DNA of 64,000 nucleotides from Micractinium sp. NFX-FRZ (Eukaryota; Chlorophyta; Trebouxiophyceae; Chlorellales; Chlorellaceae): NCBI GenBank assembly GCA_029339195.1, contig JAPTJF010000097.1, positions 62,001 to 126,000 of the forward strand. Direction: 5' to 3'. Shown here one piece after another: positions 12,801 to 22,847 of this stretch (positions are counted from its first letter, which is position 1; each line of letters opens with the position of its first letter). The notes under the pieces are model-generated. The model saw only the letters and a program-made list of their open reading frames with translations, made no database searches and was not told where the DNA came from. Made by a program: the position numbers and the translations under genes.

Positions 12801-13394
12801 TTGGGGAGACCGGCAACGCTGGGTGGGGTGCGAGCGCACAGACAGACCCAGATTGGAGAAAGCGAGTGCATGTGCAGTGTGTGCACACAGGACAGAGGGC
12901 CCGCAAGTGGAGTTGCCTGCTGGTTTGCATGGTGCAGGTGCCGTCCGCCGCGCCGCCCCTAGCCAGCACTTGGCCGCACCGCAGTGGGGTTGATGAGGAT
13001 GCCGGTGCAGACAAAGTCGCCCTTCACGACGCCTGCTTCGGGGATGTCCGCCGCAGCACGCAGCTGAGCGAGGTACGGGAAGCGGCCCGGAGTGGCGCCC
13101 CTGCCCCCGATAATGGCCGCCTGCACGCCGCCCAGCAGCTCACGGCGCCTGCACAGGGAGGGTTGCATGTGGGGCAGGCGGGTTGAGTGAGTTTGGAACG
13201 TTTGCATTTGATACATGCCACCAAACATGGTGGCAAGCATTCACAGCTAGAGTTGCAGGCGCACACAGTGCCCTTGCTTCTGGCCACTCAGTGCCCACAG
13301 CTGGCGCCGCCCGCCATGCCGCCCGCCCGCACCCTGCCACGGAGGTCGTCAACAGTGCCGCCATGGCCGCCCACGCGAGCACGATAATGCGCAT
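9877..13394 (-). CDS. Secreted S1 (chymotrypsin-fold) serine protease homologue, probably inactive
   Basis: Eleven exons (minus): 13394-13333, 13148-12980, 12750-12703, 12404-12354, 12120-11994, 11724-11624, 11408-11292, 10925-10842, 10568-10526, 10265-10236, 9962-9877; 305 aa, in frame throughout. The start MRIIVLAWAAMAALLTTSVAG is a signal peptide. The S1 fold is clear: AAIIGGRGATPGRFPYLAQL (mature N-terminus), FVCTGILINPTA, TVGWGTT, GFTNVLKYKEWIKRA (C-terminal helix). The three usual disulfide pairs appear present. The catalytic sites do not match: TAAHC reads ILTTATC (His to Thr), NDIAL reads HNVAVMLLD (Asp to Asn), and GDSGGPL reads CRGDDSAPL (Ser to Asp). Family knowledge: such homologues act as cofactors, binding proteins or decoys. 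Exon 7/8 joining (11292 to 10925) was chosen because it restores both cysteines. Confidence 0.8.
10634..10662. repeat. (GCAG)n microsatellite
   Basis: About seven tandem copies of GCAG inside intron 8 of the protease homologue. Confidence 0.9.
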
Positions 13395-14256
13395 GGTTCA
13401 ATCGTATGGTTTGTTGGCCTGGTAAGTCGCAGTAGAAGGCCACGGGCCACTGCGCTTGTCCTGGGAGCGCGGGCAGTCCGCTGGGCACTTTGTTCACCAG
13501 GCGCCGTGGCGACTGCCTGCAGTTTACGGATCGCCACTGAATTTCGAACGAGTATACACGGCGTGTCGCAAGCAGCGTGGGCTAGGCGGAACTGTACCGC
13601 TGATCCTGTACCGCCAGCTTGCGCCAGACGGTCTCAAAGTCAAAATGTTCCCCAGTTACACCCCTTTCAACCGCAAACCGCTGCTGCCTGTTTGAATTTC
13701 ACGAGCGACAGCCAGATGGCGACGCCCTGCATCCACAGTAACGCACACAACCCTCTGGCTGCTCCGCGTGCCAGGAGTTCCCTTGTGCCCCTCCCTGCAC
13801 CCCCTCCCCCCGTGCTTCCCGCCAGCCCGCTGCATTGGACCAGCCCTCTGTGCTGTCCCCTGTTCTACCTTTATTGCACTTCTCGCTGCTTTCCAGAGGT
13901 CGGCGTCGCATACGGTGAGGAAATCAGACCGTAACCCCCCCCAAAGCGAGCAAGCGAGAAGCTGGGCGGCAGTTGACCTGTCCGGCTCTCGCCAGGTGCC
14001 AGGTGCCACCTGCCCCCCCCCATTGCTCCAGATGCCCAAAATGCAGAACGTCGCAGGGGGGGGGGGGGGGGGGCGCTGCAAGCCCACACCTCGCAGCCGC
14101 GCTGCCCTGCTGTTTTGCACATTTGGGTGGCCGTATCTTCAGCGTTGCGGGCCGCCTGGCGCCGCCGCTTCTGCCCTGCCCCGCCCCGCTCCTCCGCTCC
14201 TCCCGCTCAGCTGCGTGTGGCTCCACCGACAATCTGAACCTCCTATCAGTTTCAAG
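13395..14256. promoter_or_regulatory. Divergent promoter region, protease homologue (-) / F-box gene (+)
   Basis: 862 bp separating two divergently transcribed start codons. It must hold both promoters and 5'UTRs. It contains an 18-nt poly-G run (14056-14073). No TATA box or other element is clear enough to name. Confidence 0.5.
14056..14073. repeat. Poly-G tract (18 nt)
   Basis: Uninterrupted run of 18 G about 185 bp before the F-box start codon. G-quadruplex potential is possible but inferred. Confidence 0.9.
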
Positions 14257-17174
14257 ATGGCATCGGCGGCGCACATCAACGACAGCCTGCCAGATGATCT
14301 GCTGCATCACATCCTCTCCTTCCTGCCCTGCCTGACGGCGCAAGCGCTGATCGGCGTGGTGACGCTGGACACGCTCGGGGCGGCGGAGCGCACGTGCCGC
14401 CGCTGGCGCCCGCTGGCTGTGGGGCTGGCGCGGCAGCACCCGCTGGTACTGCAGTGCGGTAACGGAGCGGCAGCGCAACAGTTTACGGGCGTGCAGCGCG
14501 CAATCGAGTCTGGACAGTACATTCTGCACTGCCTCACCACCCGCGCCCCTGCTGATGTGGAGGTGCGGGGGCCCACCCCGGCAGTGGCTGCACTCCTTTG
14601 CAGCACCCAGCTCCCGGCCGTGCGCAAGTGAGTCTTTCCAAGTCAGTGGCGTGCATCAATACTGCGCACACTGCAAGTTGAAACCAGTGCGGCACCGCCA
14701 TGCTCCCTGCCTTGCCTCCGTCACGCAAGCCGAGATGCCCCCCCCCCCTTGCCCCGTCCCAGGCTGACGCTGCGGGGTTGGGACGGCAACGCGGCCGCCC
14801 TGCTGCACTCCCTGCCCCACACCTTCCCAGCCTTGGAGGAGCTGGTCACAATCAACCATGAAGAAGATGCAGTATCAATCGATTACGTGGAGGCCTACCC
14901 CCCAGCCCTGAGGTGCGCAGCCGGTCTTGGGTGCAGCGCGCACCGGGGTGCGGTGCACACCAAGCATTTCGCACACGCGCCACCAGCAGCCAGCCCGCCT
15001 GCCCGCCCGCCTGCTTGCCTGCCCGCCTGCCTGCCTCCTGCCCGCCTCCCTGCCCGCCTGCCCTCCAGTGTGGTGCAGCTAAAGCTTGCACTGGGCTATG
15101 CTGCGCTCTCACCTGCTGCCCCAGACCCCTTGCTCTGCGGAACCCTTTGCAGGCACCTGCCGCACCTGGCAGTCCACGTGCCCGCTGTCACTGCTGACCT
15201 GGCGGCAGCGCTGCTGGCGCTGCCGCGGCTGCAAAGCGTGCAGCTGAGGCTGGAGGGGCCATTGCCTGGCGCTGCCACCTGTCGGCAGCTGGGCCAGTTG
15301 GGCCCACGCCTGCGCTGCATTCACCTGAGGCTAGGCGGCCTGGCCGAGCAAGTGCCAGGGGGGTGGCTGGAGCTCCCACACACTGTCGAGGTCACCCTTT
15401 CGGCGGATGTCGAGGAAGCAAGGCCAGAGTTCTGGCTGGAGCAGCTGCCAACACTGACGGAGCTGGATCTCTACTCCTTCACCCACACCGCCCGTGTGCC
15501 CAGCAGCTGCTGGCAGTGCTCCCACCTGACCATGCTGCAGCTGCACAACATGCACATCGACATGCCAGCTGGGACGGCTGCCACGCTGTCCACGCTGCGC
15601 CACCTGCACCTCAGCATGGTGCAGTTCGACTGGGGAAGCTTCCCAGCACAGATCTTCCTGCTGCCCCAGCTCGCCTACCTGACGCTCAGGAACATGTATT
15701 TCCCAACTCCCTGCCTGCCGCCAACGCTCTCCAAGATGAGGTGTGTCGCATTCCGTGGGCCTGCCTGCCGTGGCAACATGCTGGCGTGCTGGGTCGCTGA
15801 TTCAAGCAGGCGCACCAGCCTCGTTTCTTCCTTTACACAGCGTGTGCATTAATCCAGAGATGAAGGCTCACGGCACTGCTACCCGGCCCCACGGCCCCGC
15901 CTCTGCAGCGCATGCGCATCAATCGGCCGGCAAACCTTGCACGCTTCCCCCCAACCTCTGCGCTTCCTGCCGAAGCAGCCGCTGCCAATCAACACACACA
16001 CATCACAGCCACGCACCCTGCCTTGCTGGCCATTCCACCCTTGTTGCAGCCGCCTGCAAGAGCTGATCATTGGGGCCCCATCGGATGCCCAGGGCCTGTC
16101 TGAGCTGCGCCTGCTGCCAGCCCTCACCCACCTGGAGCTCGCTGGTGAGGGGCGCTGGCCCGCTGTGCTGGGGTGGGGTGCTGTGCGGGGGTGTGCAACG
16201 CCGTGGGAGCCAGCTGGACGGGATGCTGTGCGGGGGTGTGCAACGCCGTGGGAGCCAGGCGAGCTGACCCACAGCAGGCGGGCTCGGGCAGGCAACGCCG
16301 GGAGGGAGAGTGCTGGCCATTCAGAGGTACCAACAGTTGGTACCTCTCTAGTCTAGCTCTAGTTACTATCTGCGCTGCATACATGCGCGCTGCCCGGCAA
16401 CCCGTGGTTGAAACAGCGTCCCGTGGCACGCTGAAACCCTGCCTGCAGAGGTTGCCGTGGGGGAGCTCCCCGGCGTGGGCATGTATTCCGCATCCCTGGC
16501 GCAGCTGACCCTAGAGGCGGCTGACCCTCAGGCTCAGGCCCAGCCCGACCTGCTCTGCTCCTGCTGTCGCCGGCGCTCTTTGCCCGCCCCGCCCTGCAAT
16601 GCGTCCGCCTCACTTTGGATTTCGAGTGCATCAAGGATGACAGCCACTGGAGCAGGCTGGTGGTGAGTGCCTGGCTGGGGTTGTGGCAGCCAGCCCGGAG
16701 GGCCGTGCCTTTTGGTTGGAGTGCTGTGCGCTGTGTGCGCTGTCCAGTGCAGCGGCCGGCTGCTCACTCAGCCTGCACTTGCCTGGACGTGACCCTCAGC
16801 GTCCCTGGTCTCATACAGGCCCGCCCACTTCCCGCCGCTCCCATGCAGGCGGTGCTCAAGGGGCACCCATGCCTGCAGGTCAGGCCGTTTGCCCACCCAG
16901 CCCCGCATGCCGCCAGCATGCCCCGTGCGCCCGCCCGCTCATGCTGTGCTGTGCTCAGCAGGCCAAATCCAATTTGCCGAGGCGCTTGCCGCCGCCGCCC
17001 GCGCCAGTGCTGAGCTGAGCTGGCACCCCAGCGTTGCTGCAGGAGCTGTCCGTGTTTGTCATGAACAGGTCGATTGCAAAGCGCCTCGACCCCGATGAGA
17101 TGTGGCGACTGCTGGAACAGAAGTGGGCAATGTCCGGGCTCAAGGCCAGGCTGTCCCACAAGACGCCAGGCTGA
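14257..17174 (+). CDS. F-box / leucine-rich-repeat protein with an apparent frame break
   Basis: Probable substrate-recognition subunit of an SCF ubiquitin ligase. Exons: 14257-14627, 14763-14912, 15069-15740, 16050-16144, 16449-16662, 16849-16878, 17043-17174. The N-terminus DSLPDDLLHHILSFLPCL is an F-box that would bind Skp1. Repeated leucine-rich units follow (LRLEGPLPG, LTELDLYSF, LTMLQLHNM, LRHLHLSMV, LAYLTLRNM, LQELIIGAP). Exons 1-4 join in frame. Within exon 5 the repeat frame changes at about 16553-16558, in a CTG-rich run: LAQLTLEAA is in one frame and LQCVRLTLDFEC in another. Summed exon length is therefore not a multiple of three. This could be an assembly indel, an unrecognised mini-intron, or inactivation. 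The end ELSVFVMNRS...KTPG is in frame with the second half. CAND1, which recycles SCF complexes, lies in the same window. Confidence 0.75.
16178..16260. repeat. Tandem direct repeat in F-box intron 4
   Basis: Two nearly identical copies of about 35 bp (core TGCTGTGCGGGGGTGTGCAA) lie about 46 bp apart in the intron at 16145-16448. Confidence 0.85.
16323..16347. repeat. 25-nt near-perfect palindrome in F-box intron 4
   Basis: The 12-base arms AGAGGTACCAAC and GTTGGTACCTCT are exact reverse complements around one A. It would form a very stable hairpin in the pre-mRNA. Confidence 0.9.
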
Positions 17175-17275
17175 CATGTCGGCCGCGTGCCGGTTGCAGC
17201 ACCCTGTCCCGACCACACACAGTCGCTGCCTGCCCCGTCCGTCGACTTGATAGCGCGCAATAGGCGCCCATAAAT

Positions 17276-17280
17276 TGTAA
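17276..17280 (+). terminator. TGTAA polyadenylation signal, F-box gene
   Basis: TGTAA lies about 100 nt after the stop at 17174, in a short AT-rich stretch. TGTAA is the established polyadenylation motif of chlorophyte algae. Confidence 0.65.
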
Positions 17281-18157
17281 ATGTTTTGGTTTTGCAACAC
17301 TGCTTTCCACAAAACAGAGGGGGCCAGTGGGCCACGCACACCAGCTCAGAGGGCAGCGCGGACAGCTTGGCGGCGTCAGCAGGGCGCAACTGCAGGGGGG
17401 GCGCCAAAGATGGTCGGCATAGCAGGAACATGTACTTGTGTGCATCAGAGCACAGAAAGCGCATCTACCAGGGCTCCTGGATCTCAGAGGGGCCCGGGCT
17501 CACTTCTGCTGGTGCCGACCACAACAGCAGCACCCTTGCCAAGTTGCAGAGCCCAGCAGCGCAACGGTTCCGGAATCAGGTGCACATTGTTGAGAAATCA
17601 AACCCTAATCACAGTTCATTAGGGTCTCAAAAGGTGCATGTGGACAAGGATCAGGCATCCCGAAGGACAGCAGGACACCCCATCGCTGCAACCAAAGCGG
17701 GCCGTGCCCCCATCGAGGGTACAGTTTCTGTGTTCCCAACACTTGCCAGCTATGCATCAAGGCAGATTTTCTACCGCACCTCTCATTACTCAGTTTGGCA
17801 TGTTCTACTGCCAGCACTTGGTGCTGCAGGCTGGGAGCTCAACGTCGGTCTGGGCAGATGGTGGGAGAACTACGGGCACGCCTGCCCCCCCGACCTTGCC
17901 TTCCTGTTCTGACAATGCCACATTTGTCTTACCCAATATACAAGCATGTTCGTCGCAACGCAAGCGAGGGTTGCTCTTCAAATGGTGGCCATTGGCCTGG
18001 GTGGTAGGTGGGGTGGTGGCGGCGGGACGAGGGGTGGAAAGTGCACATATCAGGATTTTTCTCCCTCACGCATTGTGCAAACCGCCTGCTCTTCGTTCCT
18101 ACCCGACACCGGTATCTTCCAGCACCTACTGAAGCGTCCCGCAGCCTCAAAGCAGCT
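17281..18157 (+). other. Intergenic, upstream of Akr2
   Basis: Holds the Akr2 promoter and 5'UTR. One hairpin is visible: ACCCTAAT at 17602-17609 and ATTAGGGT at 17618-17625, flanked by TTGAGA and TCTCAA. Open frames across it have no recognisable domain. Confidence 0.5.
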
Positions 18158-21100
18158 ATGAGCACTGGCAGCAGCGGCGGTGGTGCGGGCGGGTTCCCTG
18201 GGGGCTTCCCCGGCATGCCCGGTGGCTTCCCTGGCATGCCAGGCATGCCGGGAATGTCGATGGAGGCGCTGCAGCAGTTCATGCAGGCACGTCGGGGGTG
18301 GGGGATGAATCTTTTGGGCGGGCTGGGGGCCTGCTGGCGGCTTCAGTGGCGTCTGGGAGGCAAGTCGTGCAGATTAAAATCGAATGCACCAGGGTGGCCT
18401 GCCCGAGCGTCAGCTCCGAGGGTCGCTGGAGGCTTCGAGCGCCAATTCGGCCGAATGCGCCTCCCAACGCACGTCCAGCAGCCTTGCTTGAGAGTTCCCG
18501 CCGGCCAGCCGCGCCGCAGGGCGGCCCCTGCCGGCCCAGCAGGCCCACGCCACCGCCCGCTCACTCAGCCGCTCTGCCGCCGCCACCACCCGCAACCCAC
18601 CCGCCTGTGCCTGCAGGACCCCAACATCCAGCGCATGACTCAGGCGATCTCCCAGGACCCCGTGTTCATGGAGATGGCCAAGGAGATGCAGGAGGCTATG
18701 CTGAGCCAGGGCATGGGGGGCATGAACCTCAACGGGGAGGCGGCGGCGGAGGGCGGCGACGACGCGGGTGCTGACGCCGCGCCCCGCGGCATGCCCGGCA
18801 TGCCCGGCTTCCCCGGAATGCCCGGTGGCATGCCCGGCATGCCCGGCATGCCTGGAATGCCCGGCATGCCCGGTGGCATGCCCGGCATGCCCCCCATCGA
18901 CCCCTCCAAGTATATGGAGGTGAGGCAGGGGCGGGCGGTGCCCCTGACGCCATGTTTAAGGCAGCGTTTACTGGCCCAAGCTGTTGGGCATTGAGGCAGT
19001 GCTGGTGAGGTTCTGGCGGTGCTGTGAGGCAGAAGCGCGAGTTCTTGCTTTTGGCCTGTGCCCTGATTCGCCCCCCTGACCACCACCACGTTGCCTCACC
19101 CGTACGCCTGCCTGCACCGTCCTCGCGTGTTGCGCTGTGCGCTGTGCAGGCGATGCAGCGCGTGATGCAGAACCCCGAGTTCCTGCAGGCAGCCGAGTCG
19201 CTGGGCCGCGGGCTCATGCAGCAGGTGGGTGGCTAGAGTGCAGGCAGCGCGGCCCCACATGCAGCAGCAGGTTGATTGGCGCGCCGCGGCGTGCCGGCAG
19301 GGAGTTGCAGCAGCAGGTGGGGTTCAGAGTGCAGGAGTAAGGCTGTGCAAGCAGCAGCAGGTGGACTGGTGTAGCAGGTGGTGACCTGCAGGCTGCCGGC
19401 TTTGGTTGGAAGGACGGACGCTCGGCAGGCGGCCTGAGCACAGCTCTGGCCGACTTTCCATGCGCTGCCCTGTGCCGCCCCAGCTCGTTGTGCCCTCGCC
19501 CCTCTGCTGCGCCTCCGCTCATGCGCCTGTGCTGACGCTGCTGTGCTGCGCTGTGCCCCTGCTGTGCCAGGTGGCGGACCCCGAGATGGTCACCATGATG
19601 GAGCTGTTCAGCAACCCCGAGAACCAGGCGGTGCTCAAGGTGAGTAGGGTAGGAAGCGGGGGCGGGTGGTGCGCGAGCGACGCGCCGGGGTTGGGGGTGC
19701 TGGCTGGGTGGTCCCGTCGATCTCTCAGAAACCGCATGTCGTGCCACTCGGCTCACACTAGGCCCCCTGCACAAAGGCTGTGCTTGACTGCACTGTTTGA
19801 CATGAAGCACGCGCTTCACGTCACTGCAGTGCTGCTTAAGCACACGCTAACCCTGTTGTTGGTGGCACCCTCCGGCCAAGGTGGGGGAGATGAGGGGCGA
19901 CTTCAACCCGCAGGCCCTACGCCACTCACACCACTCCCTCCCTCACTCAATCCAAGCATCCATTCCAACTGCGTCGTCACCCCTCCCGTGACCCAGCATT
20001 ACCACCTCTGCCCCTGCAGTCCAAGATGGACGAGGAGCCGAAGGGCAACTCCGAGCCTCCAGGCTAAACCAATAGTGACGAAAACCAACCGACCAACCAA
20101 CCATCTCAAGTCAGGCATCCGTACATCAACTGCCGCCGTCGCTGGCACGCCCCCTGCAGGCCAAGATGGAGGAGCTCAAGGGCGACCCGGAGCTCAAGGA
20201 GGTGATGGAGGACATTGAGGCCAACGGGCAGGGGGCCATGATGAAGTACATGCAGGTGGGGCGGGGGCGGTACAGCTGGTGGGGGGCGGTACAGCTGGGG
20301 GGCGGTGGTGATGAGCGGTGGCACGCCTGAGGTGGCGGCGCCGCGCGTGGCCACTGGGTGCACTTGGCCACAAGGCAGCACTCTGGTGGATGGCTTGGGC
20401 GCACCTGCACCTGCACCTGCACGTCAGTGTGCCCCCAGTTGCCGGGGCCGCACGCCTCGCTGCCTCACTCCTGTGCCTCACTCCTGTGCGTTGCCCTGCC
20501 CTCCCTCTCTTCTGCTGTACTGTACTGCCATGTTGTGCAGGACGAGGAGGTGATGACCAAGCTGGGCAAGAAGTTCCAGGAGGCGATGAAGGACCCGCAG
20601 CTGCAGGTGGGGCGGGTGGCGGCACTGTTGGCCAGGTTGCACAACCATGGATGGGCTGGCTGGCCGGCCGGCCGGCTGGCTGGCTGGCTGGCTGGAAGAC
20701 GATTTGCGGTCTCTGCCAGCAATGGAATCATGCCCAGCATGCAGCCAAAGTGTGCGCCTCAGTTGAACCAGGAGAGGATTGTGGGAATCATGCGTCCTCC
20801 CATCTGCTCACCTACTTGTCCTCCAATTTGCTCTGCGCAGGCACGCCTGAAGTCTGCGCAAGACGCGGAGGCCGAGGAGGAGGAGGAGGAGGAGGAGGCG
20901 ACAGTGCTGTCGCTGGCAAGCGAGGGTGAGTCACGCAGCAGCGGCAGCGGGGCATGCTTGTCATATGAAGAGGCTGTTCTTGGCCAGCCTTGGGTCTGTG
21001 CTAAGGCTTTCAGGACTGGGGCAGGGACGTGCGCGCCATCCGCTTGAAGCAGAGGGGAAGGGCTGCCAGTTGGGCAATCAGCACTGCAAGGCAAGCGCTG

Positions 21101-22354
21101 CCTTGCGGCCCTTTGTGCCCCCCACACTCCGCCCAGCGCTTGCCTGGTCCCTCACCCCTCGCCCCGCCTCCCAATTCTTGCGTGCAGGCAACGTGGAGGG
21201 GCTGCAGGAGCTGCTGAAGGTTGCGGGCACGGACGTGAATGAGCGGGACGCGGAGGGGCGCTCTGCGCTGCACTTTGCCTCGGGCTACGGCGAGCTCGAG
21301 TGCATGAAGGTGCGGCGGGCGGGAGGGGCTGGCAGGAGTGGAAAAATGAGTGCCGGAGGGAGGGCAGCGAGGAGGGGCGCTCAGCGAGTGCACTGTGGCT
21401 TGGGGCACTGAGTGCTGGGGTGCATGATGATGGGCAGCGCGGTGGGTTTTGCAGGGGGGGGACGGAGGCGGGCGTTGCCCACTGAGAGTTGGGAGTTGTA
21501 AAAGGTGGGTCGGAAGGCGAGCTCTGGAGTGAGCACCGCGGCGTAGTTGCTGGATGATGGAGTAGCGGTGGCGCACGGGGGGGTCTGCCCTAGCGGAGGG
21601 CTGGCCTGCCACCGCCTCCCCTGTCCTGTGTGCGTGCCCGTCCTCAACGGCGCTGCCTGTCACTCTTCGGTGTGCGCCCGCCCGCCCTGGCCTGCCCTGC
21701 CCCCACCCACCCCCTGCCCCCATCCACCCCCTGCCCCCTCCCCGCTCTGCGCAGGTGCTGGTGGAGGCGGGCGCGGATGTGAACGCCGTGGACGCCAACG
21801 AGAACACGCCGCTGCACTACGCCGCCGGGTACGGCAACATCGACTCCGCCAAGCTGCTCATGGAGAAGTGAGTCCTGCGTGTGCGGGTGTGCGGGTGTGG
21901 TGCTGTGTGCATAGGCGCACTTTGCGAGGGTACTAGGTTGCTGGGCCGCCGCAAGAAGCGGGGGCGGCCCCGAAACCGGCCCCAAAATGCTGTGCGTGTG
22001 TGGTTATAGTTGGTATTGTGCGCATGCGTGTTTTGAGTTCCTCATGTATGCTTTGATGCGGTGAGATCCTTTGCAGCTTCCCCCAAGCCGGTGGGCATGG
22101 GTGAGAGGTTCAGCTCCCAGCAGCTGCTGCTGTGGCGTGGACGGCCCAGGGCCTCAGGCCTGCCACCCAGCTGGCCCTCAAGTTGACCCCCACGTGTGCA
22201 CCCACCGACCCGCCTGCCCCTCCTGGCTCCCCCGTCTGCCTCCCACAGGGGTGCTGACGTGGCAATCAAGAACGCTGAGGGCAAGACTGCGGGTGAGGTG
22301 GCGGAGATGAACGAGGAGGCGGCGGTGGTGGCGCTGCTCTCCGCCAAGGCGTGA
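18158..22354 (+). CDS. AKR2: Akr2-like ankyrin protein, chaperone for chloroplast outer-envelope proteins
   Basis: Cytosolic factor that in plants binds newly made outer-envelope (and some peroxisomal) tail- or signal-anchored proteins and delivers them to the chloroplast surface. Ten exons: 18158-18286, 18617-18919, 19150-19224, 19571-19639, 20160-20255, 20541-20606, 20841-20925, 21188-21309, 21755-21867, 22249-22354; 387 aa. STI1-type helical segments come first ([65 protein letters not shown]). An acidic linker follows, then three ankyrin repeats ([57 protein letters not shown]) as in Arabidopsis AKR2A. Odd points: Gly-Met-Pro-rich runs (residues about 5-35 and 80-135), and a GC donor in intron 1 (CAG|GCACGT), required because exon 2 joins in phase 0. 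Confidence 0.92.
20011..20060 (+). repeat. Degraded duplicate of Akr2 exon 5 with its acceptor
   Basis: Lies in Akr2 intron 4. It begins CCCCTGCAGTCCAAGATGGA, against CCCCTGCAGGCCAAGATGGA at the real exon (20151-20170). If spliced to exon 4 it would encode [15 protein letters not shown] and then a TAA stop, giving a truncated protein without ankyrin repeats. A weaker third copy may lie at 19878-19909. Confidence 0.75.
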
Positions 22355-22847
22355 GCTGGCGCACGCTGAGCTGGCGCCCAAGCTGGCGCCCGCCTATGAC
22401 GCTGAGCTGTCTCCTGGCTGCCTGCACCCATTGCGGCTGGGGCACAGCTGCCTTGAGTTGAATGCGTCGCGCGCACCACACACAGTTACACCTGTGCACA
22501 TGACTCGCTGCCGCGTCAAGGAAACGCAATGCATGCGCGGTTGAGCATCACACCACTTCAATTCCCTCCTGTTCCCCTCCCTTGCTGCTCTCTTTTGTTC
22601 ATTCATTCGTTTTGATTCCCTCTGTTCTCACGCAACCATTGAGCGCACAGCTTGCCAATTGTGTCTGTGCCCATGTGAATGTGCTCACGCAGGCGAATGG
22701 CAGGAGACGGGAGTGTGCTGTGGCCAGGCTGGCAGCAGGAATGAAACAGCATGCGTCGGCGTCTGTTTGCATTTACCACATCAATTTAGTAAGGTCATGC
22801 GGTGTTGATACCGCTATCAGCCCCTCGCACAGCGCCGAGGCGGGGCG
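22355..22847 (+). other. Intergenic Akr2 / SNAPC4
   Basis: 493 bp that must hold the Akr2 3'UTR and the SNAPC4 promoter. No TGTAA was seen. No gene seen. Confidence 0.5.

Noticed and set aside
15741..16049. Extra F-box exon beginning SVCINPEMKAHG at 15842
   Set aside because: The acceptor is plausible and in phase, but no GT donor follows before the next acceptor at 16050.
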